Part shown: positions 18,101 to 27,952 of the stretch, in pieces
How the letters are laid out: each line of letters begins with the position of its first letter
Numbering within the stretch: the stretch's first letter is position 1
Origin: Gemmatimonadota bacterium
GTDB taxonomy: Bacteria > Gemmatimonadota > Gemmatimonadetes > Gemmatimonadales > Gemmatimonadaceae
Reading direction: 5' to 3'
Length of the DNA: 64,000 nt
NCBI GenBank assembly: GCA_003134685.1
Contig: PLCA01000003.1
Span: 1-64,000, forward strand
The notes under the pieces: generated by a model
The model's input: the letters and a program-made list of their open reading frames with translations, nothing else
Database searches by the model: none
Told to the model about the DNA's origin: nothing
Translations under genes and position numbers: made by a program

Positions 18101-18373
18101 TGCCAGCGGATTCCCCTGCAGCAGGTCTCCAGCGTCGAGCAGAATCACGCGCCCCGGATTGGCGGCGCGAACCGAGTCCACGATCGTGGCCGCCCGGGAC
18201 AGGCCGCGCACGGCATCCACCTTATTGGCGTAGTAGTCCCAGGCCCTGAGCCGCCCGTGAACGTCGGTTGTGGTGGCGATGACGAGATCGACGGGCTCCG
18301 TCGAACGCGGCAGCTGCGCTGGGGCGCAGGCCACGGTCAGCAACAGAATGAAGTTAAGCGCTCTCAAAGTCAT
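15155..18373 (-). CDS. Double 5'-nucleotidase/cyclic-nucleotide phosphodiesterase lipoprotein
   Basis: A 1072-aa exported protein made of two tandem copies of the metallophosphoesterase plus 5'-nucleotidase C-terminal unit, where most family members have one. The lipobox TVAC (Cys16) predicts lipid anchoring. Unit 1 (about 26-545) has TTTDVHG, GDLLQG, GNHEYNYG, GHSHKE and the substrate-stacking NNYRQTGGGGY, which looks CpdB-like (2',3'-cyclic phosphodiesterase/3'-nucleotidase). Unit 2 (about 590-1065) has TNDFHGALEP, GDMFQG, GNHEFDWG, GHTHTL and NDFLATGGEGY, which looks UshA-like. Both halves retain metal ligands, so both are probably active. It heads the operon with the 82-aa gene, add and PNP, and is divergent from phoB across a Pho-box-like site. 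Confidence 0.92.
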   Translation of the reverse strand: MTLRALNFILLLTVACAPAQLPRSTEPVDLVIATTTDVHGRLRAWDYYANKVDAVRGLSRAATIVDSVRAANPGRVILLDAGDLLQGNPLAYVAARVSRDRTNPIIAAMNAMQYDASAIGNHEYNYGVPYLDSAVRQAEFPFLSANTYRLDPEAVHAYRPWTIIERAGLKIGIVGATTPGVTLWDAENIKGRLRFGDIVAAVRQAVQETRAAGADIVLVTVHSGLNEPSSYDTLTTGVPSENVAARVASEVPGIDLVLYGHSHKENRGSTIGQTVLIQPKNWATSVGVAHLVVSRSGGRWIVSEKRSDIVQSAGHAENAAVLAATDAIHRETVAYVTTPIGSTPERWRADSARLRDMPLIDFILETERKAAGSDLASTAAFSTDVVMGPGPITIAQVAQLYPYDNTLRAVRVRGKQLRDYLEFSSRYYRTPASPTAPLETDPHVPGYNFDIVSGVEYVIDVSRPVGSRITRLDYKGAAVRDNDSFTMALNNYRQTGGGGYAMLSSAPVVYDKQQEIRQLLIDEVKTRGVVRQADYFKLNWRLVNGNVPIGGQTALSGRILDVILEPTAVAPLAPASVNASRPPFPTGTRFLRIIATNDFHGALEPRPDASGVRRGGAAYVAAAIDRARHECAPRCETLLLDAGDMFQGTPASNLAYGRPVVEYYNRMGYAAAALGNHEFDWGTDSLRARMRQAKYGIFGANVRYTDGRDVKWIRNDTIVKRGATRIGIIGVSTVSTPTSTRAGNVVGLRFDDPAPIVDSIGTALRKRGANFVVVIAHAGASCGRDGATDCGGEIIDFARKLTTKVDAIVSGHTHTLVNTEVKGIPVVQARSSGRAIDVLDLPIGSSAGLPVRHQVRELAADTIQPVPAIDSIVRRAVARVSSLVDRHVATIPTTLPRQGPQYPLGNLIADAQRWAGKGDVAIMNNGGIRTELRAGDATYGSLFEIQPFGNTLYALTMTGSQLRGLLEAMLARNSVDDHVSGLTIKYDPTRPKGARIVSVTMVDNSPLSDTKTYDVIVNDFLATGGEGYNAGGRASVSKPLNIVDLDALIDYLKSLPEPITAPAEVRIAPISP

Positions 18374-18438
18374 CTCTTCTGAAAGTCATTTCACCGGGTG
18401 AATTGCAAAGCTAGCGGCGCGGTGCCGGGCGAGGGAGT

Positions 18439-18471
18439 GCAACGTTATCGTAACGTGTTCGTGACAGTCGG
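18439..18471. promoter_or_regulatory. Candidate Pho box (three 11-bp repeats)
   Basis: Three consecutive 11-bp units, GCAACGTTATC, GTAACGTGTTC and GTGACAGTCGG (18439-18471), share GnnAC at fixed spacing, the periodicity expected for PhoB dimers. The site lies between phoB (+) and the divergent nucleotidase operon (-), so it could control both. Similar sites precede pstS1 and pstS2. Confidence 0.6.
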
Positions 18472-18511
18472 CGAGTTGACGCCGCGTCGGGAGTTCAGAC
18501 AACTTCCACAC

Positions 18512-19224
<713 letters not shown>

Positions 19225-19228
<4 letters not shown>

Positions 19229-20946
19229 AGCTCGCGCACCGACTGCTTCTCCAGTCGCTCGCGATCATAGCGGTAATGGTGATCTCGGTCGTCGTCATAA
19301 TCGACATTCAGCTGCACTCGAGCATCATTGAGCAAACCACACATGACCTGGCGGGAGAGGCAAGACTCCTGGCGACCCAGTGGAGGTCGGGCGTTGATCC
19401 CGACTCGCTGGCGGATGAAGCGGGTGTCGCCACCGGGCACAGGATCACCCTGATCGATTCCACCGGACACGTTGTTGGTGATTCGGAGTTCGACGGGCCA
19501 GCCCTTCAGGGCCTGGAGAATCACAGCAATCGCCCGGAAGTAGTCGACGCGCGGAAGAACGGGGTCGGGTCGGTTCGGCGCATGAGCCCATCCACCGGCG
19601 AAGAGCAGCTCTACGTCGCCGTCAAGGCGCCACGGGGCGTCGCTCGCGTCTCCGTGACGACGGTAGCAGTCGAGGAAGTCTTCGCGAGAGCCCGCAACGG
19701 CGTTCTCGTGGCCGGGCTCATCTCCTTCCTGCTGGCCGCCATTCTCGCCGTGCTTTTCTCCCGTGCAGTCTCGAAACCGATTGTCGACCTGAGCAACGTC
19801 GCGCGCTCGCTTGCCGCGGGCGAAAGAAATCGGCACCCCGCGCTTTCCGCGCCAGGCGAGGTTGGAGATCTCGCTGACGCCGTCCACCGACTGGCGGAAC
19901 AGCTCGAAGCGCGGATCTCAGCACTGGCGGCGGAGCAATCAATACTCTCTGCGCTCGTCGAAACCCTGAACGAAGGCGTGATCGCGATTTCTCCATCGCG
20001 CGAAGTCGTGCGTATCAACGACACGGGACGCCGCCTTCTTTCAATCGCGCGTCCCATTCCATTCGGGATCGACTTCCTGCCACGTGAGGCGACGTTGCGA
20101 AGCGCGATATCGCTCGCCCTGAGCGGAACGGAGACCGAGCCGGAAGAGATAGTCATCGGTGACACGACGCTCTCTCTGACCGCGCGTCCCCTCGTGAATG
20201 GCGGCGCCGTCGTCGCGCTCTTCGACCTCACGCCCATCCGGAAACTTGAGGCCGTCAGAAGAGACTTCGTTGCCAACGTCTCCCACGAGCTTCGCACTCC
20301 CCTCACCATCATCGGCGGTTTCGCGGAGACGCTTCAGGATCGTGACGTTCCGCCGGGGATGCGGGCCGAGTTTGCAAGAACGATCCTTGCCAACACTCAG
20401 CGTATGCAGCGGATCGTCGACGAGCTGCTGGACCTCTCCCGGATCGAGACCGGACACTGGAAGCCACGGCCGGAGGCGATACACATCGCGGACCTGGCGG
20501 CGGAGGTTTTCGGACGAGTTGCGGCCAGCGCGAAGGCGAAGGGCGTTACGCTCGACACCGCATTCGATGCGGGCGCGCTAACGATTTACGCGGATCGGAC
20601 AGCGCTCGAGCAGATCCTTCTCAATCTCGTGGAGAACGCAATCAGGCACACCGGCGAAGGAGGGCGGATCACGACCCGAACTGTGCGTGAAGGCGACGGA
20701 GTCTCTCTGTCAGTCGGCGACACGGGGAGCGGCATTGCGCCCGAGCACCTGCCGAGAATCTTCGAGCGCTTCTACCGTGCCGACAGCGGCCGCTCGCGCG
20801 AGGCCGGCGGCACCGGACTCGGGCTCGCAATTGTGAGGCATCTCGTTCAGGCGCATGGAGGTAGTGTCCGAGCGGAGAGCGTCGTGGGCGCCGGCACCAC
20901 CATTCGAATTTTCTTCCCCGACGGAGCAACCGCCGCTCAATCGTGA
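19225..20946 (+). CDS. phoR: PhoR-type sensor histidine kinase
   Basis: Membrane histidine kinase partner of PhoB. The 573-aa chain starts GTG, overlapping phoB by 4 nt. The layout is a membrane helix at about 9-28, a periplasmic region of about 120 residues, a second helix (about 158-180, VLVAGLISFLLAAILAVLF), a HAMP linker and a PAS-like domain. HisKA follows with NVSHELRTPLTII (His near 353), then HATPase with N-box NLVENAIRHT (about 467), G1 DTGSGIAPEHL and G2 GTGLGLAIV. The periplasmic domain is larger than in E. coli PhoR, which lacks one. Its stop codon lies inside the next Pho-box-like site at 20943-20986. Confidence 0.92.
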
Positions 20947-20986
20947 CAAATCCTTTACCTGCGGTGTGACTGTCCGTGACGTGCCT
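20943..20986 (+). promoter_or_regulatory. Candidate Pho box upstream of pstS1
   Basis: Four 11-bp units, GTGACAAATCC, TTTACCTGCGG, TGTGACTGTCC and GTGACGTGCCT. The first two closely match the site before pstS2 (GTGACAA, then 12 nt from its start, TTACCTG). It overlaps the phoR stop codon and lies 44 nt upstream of the pstS1 GTG. Confidence 0.6.
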
Positions 20987-21029
20987 GAGAGAGTTTGTAG
21001 CGCGACAACTTCCTCTCACGGAGTCACAA

Positions 21030-22088
21030 GTGATCAAAACGGTTCGCAGCATTGCTGTCGCCCTCTCGGCGGCAGCGCTTCTCTCAGGTGGTGTTGCCTC
21101 AGCACAATCAGTGGATCTGACCGGAGCAGGCGCGACGTTCCCGTATCCCATTTATTCGAAGTGGTTCTCGGATTACGCACAGAGCACCGGCGTCAAGATC
21201 AACTACCAGTCGATCGGCTCAGGCGGCGGCATCAGACAGTTGTCTGAACAGACCGTCGACTTTGGCGCTTCTGATGGACCGATGAGCGACCAGGAGCTTG
21301 CCGGCGCCAAAGGCGGACCGGTGCTCCATTTCCCGACCGTGATGGGCGCGGTCGTCATCACATACAACGTTCCGGGTCTCAACCGCCCGCTCAATCTGAC
21401 CGGCGATGTGATCGCGGATATCTTTGCCGGGAAGATCACCAAGTGGAATGATGCGCAGATTGTCGCACAGAACCGCGGGGTGGCTCTTCCCAACTCTGAC
21501 ATTCTCGTCGTCCACCGCTCGGACGGCAGCGGGACTACATACATCTTCAGTGACTATCTCACGGCAGTCAGCCCGTCCTGGTCGAGCTCGCTCGGCAAGG
21601 GCAAAGAGATCAAGTGGCCGGTCGGTCTTGGTGGAAAGGGCAATGAAGGCGTCGCCGGACAGGTGAAGCAGACGCCCGGTTCAATTGGGTACGTCGAGCT
21701 GGCCTATGCAAAGCAGAACAGTCTCCCCTACGCCAACATCCGGAACGCCGCTGGACGCTACATCACGCCTTCGATCGCGTCCGTAACCGCCGCGGCCGCC
21801 AGCATGAAGCTGCCGAAGAACACCGACTACCGCATTTCGATCGCGAACGCCCCAGGCAAGGACTCGTATCCTATCTCCTCGATGACCTGGATTCTCGTTT
21901 ACCAGAACCAGCCCGATCGAGTGAAGGGCACCAAGCTCGTGAGCTTCCTGCGCTGGGCTTACAAGGACGGAGAGAAAACCGCAGCAGCGCTAGATTACGC
22001 ACCGCTCCCCCCTTCAATGGTTGCGCAGCTCCAGAACAGATTGAAGACCATACGTATCGCTGACACGCGCGTGGGAGACGCTCGATGA
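21030..22088 (+). CDS. pstS: Phosphate ABC transporter substrate-binding protein PstS (copy 1)
   Basis: Exported phosphate-binding protein. With the GTG at 21030, preceded by GGAG at 21020-21023, it is 352 aa with a cleavable signal ending about ASAQS. The upstream frame to 20976 crosses the Pho box and is unlikely to be coding. Motifs are VDLTGAGATFPYPIYSKW, NYQSIGSGGGIRQL, DFGASDGPMSD, VVHRSDGSGTTYIFSDYL and LDYAPLPPSM, all typical of PstS phosphate contacts. It lacks a lipobox, unlike copy 2, so it is probably a free periplasmic form. It overlaps the porin gene by 4 nt. Confidence 0.95.
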   Translation: MIKTVRSIAVALSAAALLSGGVASAQSVDLTGAGATFPYPIYSKWFSDYAQSTGVKINYQSIGSGGGIRQLSEQTVDFGASDGPMSDQELAGAKGGPVLHFPTVMGAVVITYNVPGLNRPLNLTGDVIADIFAGKITKWNDAQIVAQNRGVALPNSDILVVHRSDGSGTTYIFSDYLTAVSPSWSSSLGKGKEIKWPVGLGGKGNEGVAGQVKQTPGSIGYVELAYAKQNSLPYANIRNAAGRYITPSIASVTAAAASMKLPKNTDYRISIANAPGKDSYPISSMTWILVYQNQPDRVKGTKLVSFLRWAYKDGEKTAAALDYAPLPPSMVAQLQNRLKTIRIADTRVGDAR

Positions 22089-23260
22089 ACAAAATCACTA
22101 TCGTTGCGCTCGGACTGCTGGCTCTGCCGCTGGCGATTTCTGCCCAGCAGCCTGCTGACACCACCAGGCCGGCTCCGCCGCCGACACCTCCGCCGGCAGC
22201 CGTCTCGATTCCGGTCGATTTCTCGGGAGTACTGTACGCGAATTTTCAGTACCGGGGCGATAAGGGCCCGGCCAAGTCGACGAACAAGTTCGACCTCGAG
22301 CGAGCGTACCTGACGTTCAGGATGCCGGCCGGCGACCGCGCCAGCATCCGCATCACAGCTGACGTGTTTCAGCAAACCGCGAATGGGCCCGACGCGTACT
22401 ACAAAGGCTGGGTAATCCGCGCGAAGTATGCGTATCTGCAATACGACTATCTGAAGAGCGCCACCGGCTTCAACGGCGTAGTCCGCGGCGGACTGCTGCA
22501 CAACGTGGTGATCGATCACGACGAGCAGTTTTGGCCGCGGTGGATCTCGCAGACGCCAGTCGAGCGGGCAGGGTTCTTCGCATCGTCCGATGCTGGAGTC
22601 GCGACGCTCCTCACTTTCCCGAACAAGTTCGGGGAGATCTACGCGACCATCGTGAACGGACCCGGCTACACGTCGCGCGAGACGGATCGCTTCAAGGACT
22701 ACGCGGCGAGGGTGACTGTGACCCCGTTCGCCACCTCGGACAACAAACTCATCAGGAACTTTGACCTTACCGGCTGGACTTACGTCGGCGCGGTGGGCAG
22801 CGCGTTCGCGGCAGGGGGTGCTGGCCAGATCGGACCGGTCGGCGTTTCGATGCCGAGAACGAGATCGGGCTTTTTCGTGGGTGTTCGAGACCCGCGTCTT
22901 ATCCTTGGCGGAGAGTGGGATACACGGAAGGATGCCATCGAGACAGGCGCCAACACCGTGGCGCTGCCGCGAGCGGAAGTTGACAGCACCGGGCGGCTTC
23001 TCGCCGGGTTCGCGGTGATCAAGCCGTTCCAGCTGATGAACGATCAGTCGACCTTCCCACTTGGCCTCGTCGCCCGCTGGGATCGCTTCAAGCCAAACAC
23101 CAACACCGACGCCTACCTCAACACTGTCATCGGTGGCCTGACCTGGGACCTCAACAAGAAGACAGCACTTTCCCTCGACTATCAGGAAGTCACTCCGCAT
23201 TCAGGAGCGATTGCGGCGGCAACCAAGACCTACTTCCTGCACCTGGTAGCGAACTTCTAG
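22085..23260 (+). CDS. Outer-membrane porin, probably phosphate uptake
   Basis: A 391-aa exported beta-barrel protein. It has a signal peptide (about 1-20, ending ISAQQ), a Pro-rich linker (PPPTPPPAA), then alternating amphipathic strands. The final strand, KTYFLHLVANF, ends in the C-terminal Phe recognised by the BAM complex. FSGVLYANFQYR and FDLERAYLTFRMPAGDRASIR are like the starts of OprO/OprP-type phosphate-selective porins, but the family call is by eye. It is translationally coupled to pstS1 (ATGA overlap), and its place inside the pst locus supports a role as the outer-membrane gate for phosphate. Confidence 0.75.
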   Translation: MNKITIVALGLLALPLAISAQQPADTTRPAPPPTPPPAAVSIPVDFSGVLYANFQYRGDKGPAKSTNKFDLERAYLTFRMPAGDRASIRITADVFQQTANGPDAYYKGWVIRAKYAYLQYDYLKSATGFNGVVRGGLLHNVVIDHDEQFWPRWISQTPVERAGFFASSDAGVATLLTFPNKFGEIYATIVNGPGYTSRETDRFKDYAARVTVTPFATSDNKLIRNFDLTGWTYVGAVGSAFAAGGAGQIGPVGVSMPRTRSGFFVGVRDPRLILGGEWDTRKDAIETGANTVALPRAEVDSTGRLLAGFAVIKPFQLMNDQSTFPLGLVARWDRFKPNTNTDAYLNTVIGGLTWDLNKKTALSLDYQEVTPHSGAIAAATKTYFLHLVANF

Positions 23261-23299
23261 GCGCAGCTCGGCTGGATACGGGGCGCCCTCGGGGCGGTT

Positions 23300-23332
23300 G
23301 TGACAATGTCGTTACCTGACGTATGTCGTGAC
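23300..23332 (+). promoter_or_regulatory. Candidate Pho box upstream of pstS2
   Basis: GTGACAATGTC (23300-23310) and GTTACCTGACG (23311-23321) are 11-bp units, with a further GTGAC at 23328-23332. GTGACAA and TTACCTG have exactly the spacing seen at 20943. It lies about 70 nt before the pstS2 start. Confidence 0.6.
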
Positions 23333-23400
23333 CTTTCGGGGGCGCTTCTATTTTTCAGGCACCAGGCAATCCCCAAAAAACGAAAAACAGGAGCCGTTCA

Positions 23401-24486
23401 GTGAGAGCCTTGAAACTTGCCGCCCTCATGTTGTTGGCCGTCGCGTGCGCCAAGGAAGGCGCAAATAACTCCGGAACGGCCTCCTCCACCGCCGCGTCCG
23501 CCTCATCCGGCGGATCTGTTGACCTGACCGGAGCTGGCGCGACTTTCCCGTATCCCCTGTACTCGAAATGGTTCTCGGTGTACGCCAGCAAGACCGGGGT
23601 GAAGATCAACTATCAGTCGATCGGATCCGGCGGCGGAATCAGACAGCTTTCGGAGGGCACGGTCGACTTCGGGGCGTCAGACAGTCCGATGAGCGACGAA
23701 GAGATGTCGAAGGCGAAGGGCGGCCCGATCCTTCACATCCCCACCGTGCTGGGCGCCGTGGTGATCACGTACAACGTCCCGGGACTGACCGTTCCGCTCA
23801 ATCTGACGGGAAAAGCGATCGCCGACATTTTCTCGGGACGCATCACCAAGTGGAGCGATACGCGTGTCACATCTCTCAATCCTGGCGTGAAGCTCCCGGC
23901 CACCGATATCCTGGTCGTCCACCGCTCCGACGGTAGCGGAACGAGCTATATCTTTACCGACTACCTGACCAATGCGGTTCCCGCGTGGGCCACCAGCGTC
24001 GGAAAGGGTAAAGAGGTCAAGTGGCCGGTTGGCCTTGGCGCGAAGGGCAACGAAGGCGTTGCCGGCCAGGTGCAGCAAACGCCGGGCGCTATCGGGTACG
24101 TCGAGCTTGCATACGCAAAGCAAAACAACCTGCCGAGCGCAGCCGTCGAAAACAAGGCGGGCAAGAGGGTGCTCCCCTCGGTTGCTTCCGCGACCGCTGC
24201 CGCTGCCGGAGCAGCGCAGGCACTTCCCGCGAACACGGACTACCGAATTTCGATCGTGAACGCGCCCGGCGCGGATTCATACCCGATCTCGTCCTTCACC
24301 TGGATCCTGGTCTACCGGCATCAGACCGATGCGGCGAAGGGCAAGAAGCTGATCGACTTCCTGAATTGGGCCCTGACCGAGGGTGAGGCCGAGGCGTCAT
24401 CGCTCGATTACGCCCCGCTGCCGTCGTCGATGGCCTCCAGCGTCAAAGCAAGGCTCACCACAATCGATCTATCCGGCGCGAAGTGA
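23401..24486 (+). CDS. pstS: Phosphate-binding lipoprotein PstS (copy 2)
   Basis: A 361-aa paralogue of the pstS1 product, with the same motifs (GAGATFPYPLYSKWF, QSIGSGGGIRQL, FGASDSPMSDEE, VHRSDGSGTSYIF, LDYAPLPSSM). It differs in carrying a lipobox, LLAVAC (about Cys16), followed by a Ser/Ala-rich linker, so it is membrane-tethered. It starts GTG. It directly heads pstC-pstA-pstB1-pstB2-phoU with 4-nt overlaps throughout, so it is the main partner of this ABC importer. The preceding gap holds a Pho-box-like site. Confidence 0.95.
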   Translation: MRALKLAALMLLAVACAKEGANNSGTASSTAASASSGGSVDLTGAGATFPYPLYSKWFSVYASKTGVKINYQSIGSGGGIRQLSEGTVDFGASDSPMSDEEMSKAKGGPILHIPTVLGAVVITYNVPGLTVPLNLTGKAIADIFSGRITKWSDTRVTSLNPGVKLPATDILVVHRSDGSGTSYIFTDYLTNAVPAWATSVGKGKEVKWPVGLGAKGNEGVAGQVQQTPGAIGYVELAYAKQNNLPSAAVENKAGKRVLPSVASATAAAAGAAQALPANTDYRISIVNAPGADSYPISSFTWILVYRHQTDAAKGKKLIDFLNWALTEGEAEASSLDYAPLPSSMASSVKARLTTIDLSGAK

Positions 24487-25457
24487 CCTCTCTTCCGGTC
24501 GACTGGCTGGAGAAGGATCGCCGCAAGCTGCGCGTCGACGCGTCAGCGTTCAGCGACAAAGTTTACGAGGCTCTCACCGCCGCGTGCGCGCTCGTCGTTC
24601 CGGCACTCGTCATTGCGATTGCGCTGTCCATTTTCGCCGCTGCGTGGCCGGCTTTCGCAAAACTCGGGCTATCGATAATCACGACGAGCAACTGGGATGT
24701 CTCTGGAGGCCACTTCGGCGCCGCGCCGGCGCTATTCGGGACTCTGGTCTCCTCAACCGTAGCCCTCATCATTGCAACGCCGCTGGCAATTGGCGTGGCG
24801 ATATTCCTCTCTGAATTCTCGCCTTCGTGGCTTCGGCAGCCCGTTGGATTCCTTGTCGATCTTCTCGCGGCGATTCCGAGCGTGGTATACGGGCTGTGGG
24901 GCATTTTCGTCCTCATCCCACTGCTTCGCCAGCATGTCATGCCGTTTCTTCGTGACACCCTGCACCTAGGCGCGACACCGTTCTTTTCGGGGCCTGCCTA
25001 CGGACCGAGCATGTTGGCGGCGGGAGTCATACTCGCGATCATGGCCCTCCCATATATCTCTGCCGTGTCGCGCGAAGTGTTGATGGCTGTTCCGCGTTCC
25101 CAGCGGGAAGCCGCTCTCGCGCTCGGTGCAACGCGCTGGGAGATGATTCGTGATGCCGTCATTCCCTATGCGCGCTCCGGTATCATTGGTGGCATCATGC
25201 TTGGCCTCGGGCGCGCCCTTGGAGAGACGATGGCCGTCACCATGGTGATCGGGAACAGACTCGAGATCTCGGCGTCGCTCCTGTCGCCGGGGTACACAAT
25301 GGCATCGCTGATCGCCAACGAATTCAGCGAAGCCACGAATGATTTGCACCTCTCGGCCCTGATGGCTGTCGGAGCAATTCTGTTCATCATCACTCTGATC
25401 GTGAATGCCGTGGCGCGCTGGCTCGTGTGGAGCGTGGCTCGGAGGCGGGCCCAATGA
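24483..25457 (+). CDS. pstC: Phosphate ABC transporter permease PstC
   Basis: Inner-membrane permease of the high-affinity phosphate importer. The 324-aa chain starts GTG inside the pstS2 stop (GTGA). It has an extended cytoplasmic N-terminus and about six membrane helices. The permease-ATPase contact loop reads EVLMAVPRSQREAALALGATRWEMIRDAVIPYARSG-like, containing the EAA motif, and PSVVYGLWGIFVLIP is a typical PstC segment. It overlaps pstA by 4 nt when that gene starts at 25454. Confidence 0.96.
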   Translation: MTSLPVDWLEKDRRKLRVDASAFSDKVYEALTAACALVVPALVIAIALSIFAAAWPAFAKLGLSIITTSNWDVSGGHFGAAPALFGTLVSSTVALIIATPLAIGVAIFLSEFSPSWLRQPVGFLVDLLAAIPSVVYGLWGIFVLIPLLRQHVMPFLRDTLHLGATPFFSGPAYGPSMLAAGVILAIMALPYISAVSREVLMAVPRSQREAALALGATRWEMIRDAVIPYARSGIIGGIMLGLGRALGETMAVTMVIGNRLEISASLLSPGYTMASLIANEFSEATNDLHLSALMAVGAILFIITLIVNAVARWLVWSVARRRAQ

Positions 25458-26302
25458 GAACCGCGCGCAGCCGCCACCTCGTCAGCGGGGCGATGATAGG
25501 CCTCACGTATCTGGCCGCCGTTCTGGCCACCCTTCCCCTGCTGCTCATTCTCGTTCACCTGCTCACCAAGGGCGCATCGTCTCTTTCGCTGGCGTTCTTC
25601 ACGCATATGCCGAGACCGGTGGGCGAACCCGGCGGGGGGATGGCGAACGCGATCGTGGGAACGTTGGTGCTCATCGGGATAGCCACCGTTATCGGGCTCC
25701 CAATCGGAATCGGCGCCGGACTCTACCTCGCGGAAAAAAAGAGCTCGCCCCTTGCATCCACCGTGCGTTTTCTGTCCGACGTGTTGAACGGACTTCCGTC
25801 GATCGTCATGGGGATTTTCGCCTGGGAGATTCTCGTCAGGCCCATCGGACACTTTTCGGCGCTGGCGGGGGGAGTGGCGCTCGGCTCGATGATGATTCCA
25901 CTCGTCACCCGCACGACCGAAGAGATGCTTCTCGTCGTTCCCACGTCCCTGCGCGAGGCCGCGCTGGCACTGGGCTATCCAAGGTGGCGGACGTCGATAT
26001 CTGTCGTTCTCCGTACCGCGCTCGCCGGTATCGTGACGGGGGCGCTGGTTGCGGTGGCAAGAATCGCCGGTGAGACGGCGCCGCTTCTCTTCACGGCAAT
26101 CGGCAATGCGTTTTGGTCGACATCATTGAGTCAGCCGATCGCGGCGCTCCCTCTCCAGATCTTCGCTTACGCGAACAGCCCGTACGACGAGTGGCACCAG
26201 CAGGCGTGGGCCGGCGCGCTCGTGTTGATCGCGATCGTTCTGATCATCAGTCTCGCCGCACGCTTCGCAACGAGGTCCCGGTTCGGTGCTCCAGTCGACT
26301 GA
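25454..26302 (+). CDS. pstA: Phosphate ABC transporter permease PstA
   Basis: Second permease subunit, 282 aa from the ATG at 25454, which overlaps the pstC stop (ATGA). The frame is open nine codons earlier but the overlap start fits the operon's pattern. Visible features are about six membrane helices, LPIGIGAGLYLAEKKS, NGLPSIVMGIFAW and the EAA loop LLVVPTSLREAALALGYPRWRT. The SQPIAALPLQIF segment near the end is typical of PstA. Its 3' end overlaps or abuts the first pstB gene. Confidence 0.96.
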   Translation: MRTARSRHLVSGAMIGLTYLAAVLATLPLLLILVHLLTKGASSLSLAFFTHMPRPVGEPGGGMANAIVGTLVLIGIATVIGLPIGIGAGLYLAEKKSSPLASTVRFLSDVLNGLPSIVMGIFAWEILVRPIGHFSALAGGVALGSMMIPLVTRTTEEMLLVVPTSLREAALALGYPRWRTSISVVLRTALAGIVTGALVAVARIAGETAPLLFTAIGNAFWSTSLSQPIAALPLQIFAYANSPYDEWHQQAWAGALVLIAIVLIISLAARFATRSRFGAPVD

Positions 26303-27149
26303 AGTGCTTCGTGAGAAGCCAATGCGCATAGTCACGCCGACGGTTCAGGTGCGGGCACGCGAACCAAGCGTGTCTCAGGAAGAGGCGCCGCCGTGCATCG
26401 TCGCGAGCCATCTCTCGGCGTTCTTCGGCGACGCCGCCGCCGTCAAAGATGTTTCCATCTCGATTCCTCAGAACGCCGTGACTGCGATCATCGGCCCGTC
26501 TGGCTGCGGAAAATCGACGTTGCTCCGCTGCTTCAACCGAATGCACGAGACAGTCCCGGGCACACGCGTGGAGGGCTCGGTGGAAATCCTCGGCAGCTCG
26601 ATTTACGGAGATGGCACAAGCCCTATCGCCGTTCGCCGTCACGTTGGGATGGTGTTCCAGCGGCCGACACCCTTCCCCACCATGTCGATCCGCGCGAACG
26701 TCGCGGCGGGCCTGCGAGTGGATTCGAAGAGCCACGCGACGCGAGGCGCAACCAGCGAGATCGTTGAGGAAGCCCTCCAGCGCGCGGGACTCTGGGCCGA
26801 GGTAAAGGACCAGCTCGACGAAAGCGCGATGGCGCTCTCCGGCGGCCAGCAGCAGCGGCTCTGCATTGCGCGCGCGCTCGCAACGAGGCCGCGAGTGATC
26901 CTGCTCGACGAGCCCACGGCGTCGCTGGATCCACTCAGCACTCAGAAGGTCGAGGAGCTCGTCTACGATTTGCGGCAGACCGTCACCGTCGTCATAGTCA
27001 CCCACAACATGCAGCAGGCCGCGCGCGTTTCGGACGGAACGGCATTTCTCCTCATGGGCGAGCTGGTCGAGTTTGCCTCCACGCGAGAGCTCTTCACGGC
27101 CCCCAAAGATCCGCGTACCGAGTCCTACATCACAGGACGGTTCGGATGA
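26286..27149 (+). CDS. pstB: Phosphate ABC transporter ATPase PstB (copy 1)
   Basis: ATP-binding subunit of the phosphate importer, up to 287 aa. Motifs are Walker [15 protein letters not shown]-loop VFQRPTPFP, signature [15 protein letters not shown], Walker [14 protein letters not shown] and H-loop [10 protein letters not shown]. The start is uncertain. GTG at 26286 overlaps pstA by 17 nt and has GAGGT upstream, while ATG at 26322 gives a 275-aa form closer to the family. The N-terminus is longer than usual either way. A second pstB follows with a 4-nt overlap. The two differ enough (PTPFPTMS here, WNPFPKSI in copy 2) to be old paralogues. Confidence 0.95.
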   Translation: MLQSTEVLREKPMRIVTPTVQVRAREPSVSQEEAPPCIVASHLSAFFGDAAAVKDVSISIPQNAVTAIIGPSGCGKSTLLRCFNRMHETVPGTRVEGSVEILGSSIYGDGTSPIAVRRHVGMVFQRPTPFPTMSIRANVAAGLRVDSKSHATRGATSEIVEEALQRAGLWAEVKDQLDESAMALSGGQQQRLCIARALATRPRVILLDEPTASLDPLSTQKVEELVYDLRQTVTVVIVTHNMQQAARVSDGTAFLLMGELVEFASTRELFTAPKDPRTESYITGRFG

Positions 27150-27952
27150 CCGCGGTTGCCCCCGTCGCGCGCCCAGCCCCCGCTGCCGCCGCGAATACCA
27201 TTGGCACCATCGAAGCGCGCGACTTCTCCTTCTGGTACGGGAAAAAGCAGGCGCTCAAGGGAATCTCGATGAAGGTGCCCCCACGATCCGTGACAGCTCT
27301 CATCGGGCCGTCGGGCTGTGGCAAATCGACATTTCTGAGGTCGATCAACAGGCTCAACGATCTCATCCCCGCGGTGCGGCACGAAGGTGATCTCTGCCTC
27401 GACGAGAACAGCGTCTACAATCCTTCGCTCGACGTCGTTGCTCTCAGGCAGCGAGTCGGAATGGTGTTCCAGCGCTGGAATCCATTTCCAAAATCCATCT
27501 ACGAGAACGTAGCTTACGGTCCGCGCATCAATGGGATCGCTGATGAAACATCTCTCGACGAAATCGTGGAGCGGTCGCTTCGACGCACCGCGATCTGGGA
27601 CGAGGTTAAGGACAGGCTCCGGACGTCAGCGCTCGGCCTCTCCGGTGGGCAGCAGCAGCGCGTGTGCATCGCTCGCGCGCTGGCCAACCAGCCCGAGGTG
27701 CTCCTCCTCGACGAGCCGGCGAGCGCGCTCGACCCGAGCTCCACTCAGCGCATTGAGGAGCTCGTGTACGAGCTGAAACGGGAGTTGACGATCATCATCG
27801 TGACGCACAATCTGCAACAGGCGGCAAGAGCGTCTGAATACACCGCGTTCTTCTTTACAGGCGAGCTCGTCGAGTTCGGCCCTACGGAGCAGATCTTCAC
27901 GAGCCCGCGAGAGGAACGCACCGAAGCATACATCACTGGGAGATTTGGATGA
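27146..27952 (+). CDS. pstB: Phosphate ABC transporter ATPase PstB (copy 2)
   Basis: A second PstB ATPase, 268 aa, starting ATG in a 4-nt overlap with copy 1. It has all nucleotide-binding motifs: [65 protein letters not shown] and [15 protein letters not shown]. The QRWNPFP Q-loop region and the NRLNDLIP stretch are the more canonical PstB sequence, so this copy may be the standard subunit. Two pstB genes could give a heterodimer or alternative ATPases. It overlaps phoU by 4 nt. Confidence 0.95.
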   Translation: MTAVAPVARPAPAAAANTIGTIEARDFSFWYGKKQALKGISMKVPPRSVTALIGPSGCGKSTFLRSINRLNDLIPAVRHEGDLCLDENSVYNPSLDVVALRQRVGMVFQRWNPFPKSIYENVAYGPRINGIADETSLDEIVERSLRRTAIWDEVKDRLRTSALGLSGGQQQRVCIARALANQPEVLLLDEPASALDPSSTQRIEELVYELKRELTIIIVTHNLQQAARASEYTAFFFTGELVEFGPTEQIFTSPREERTEAYITGRFG

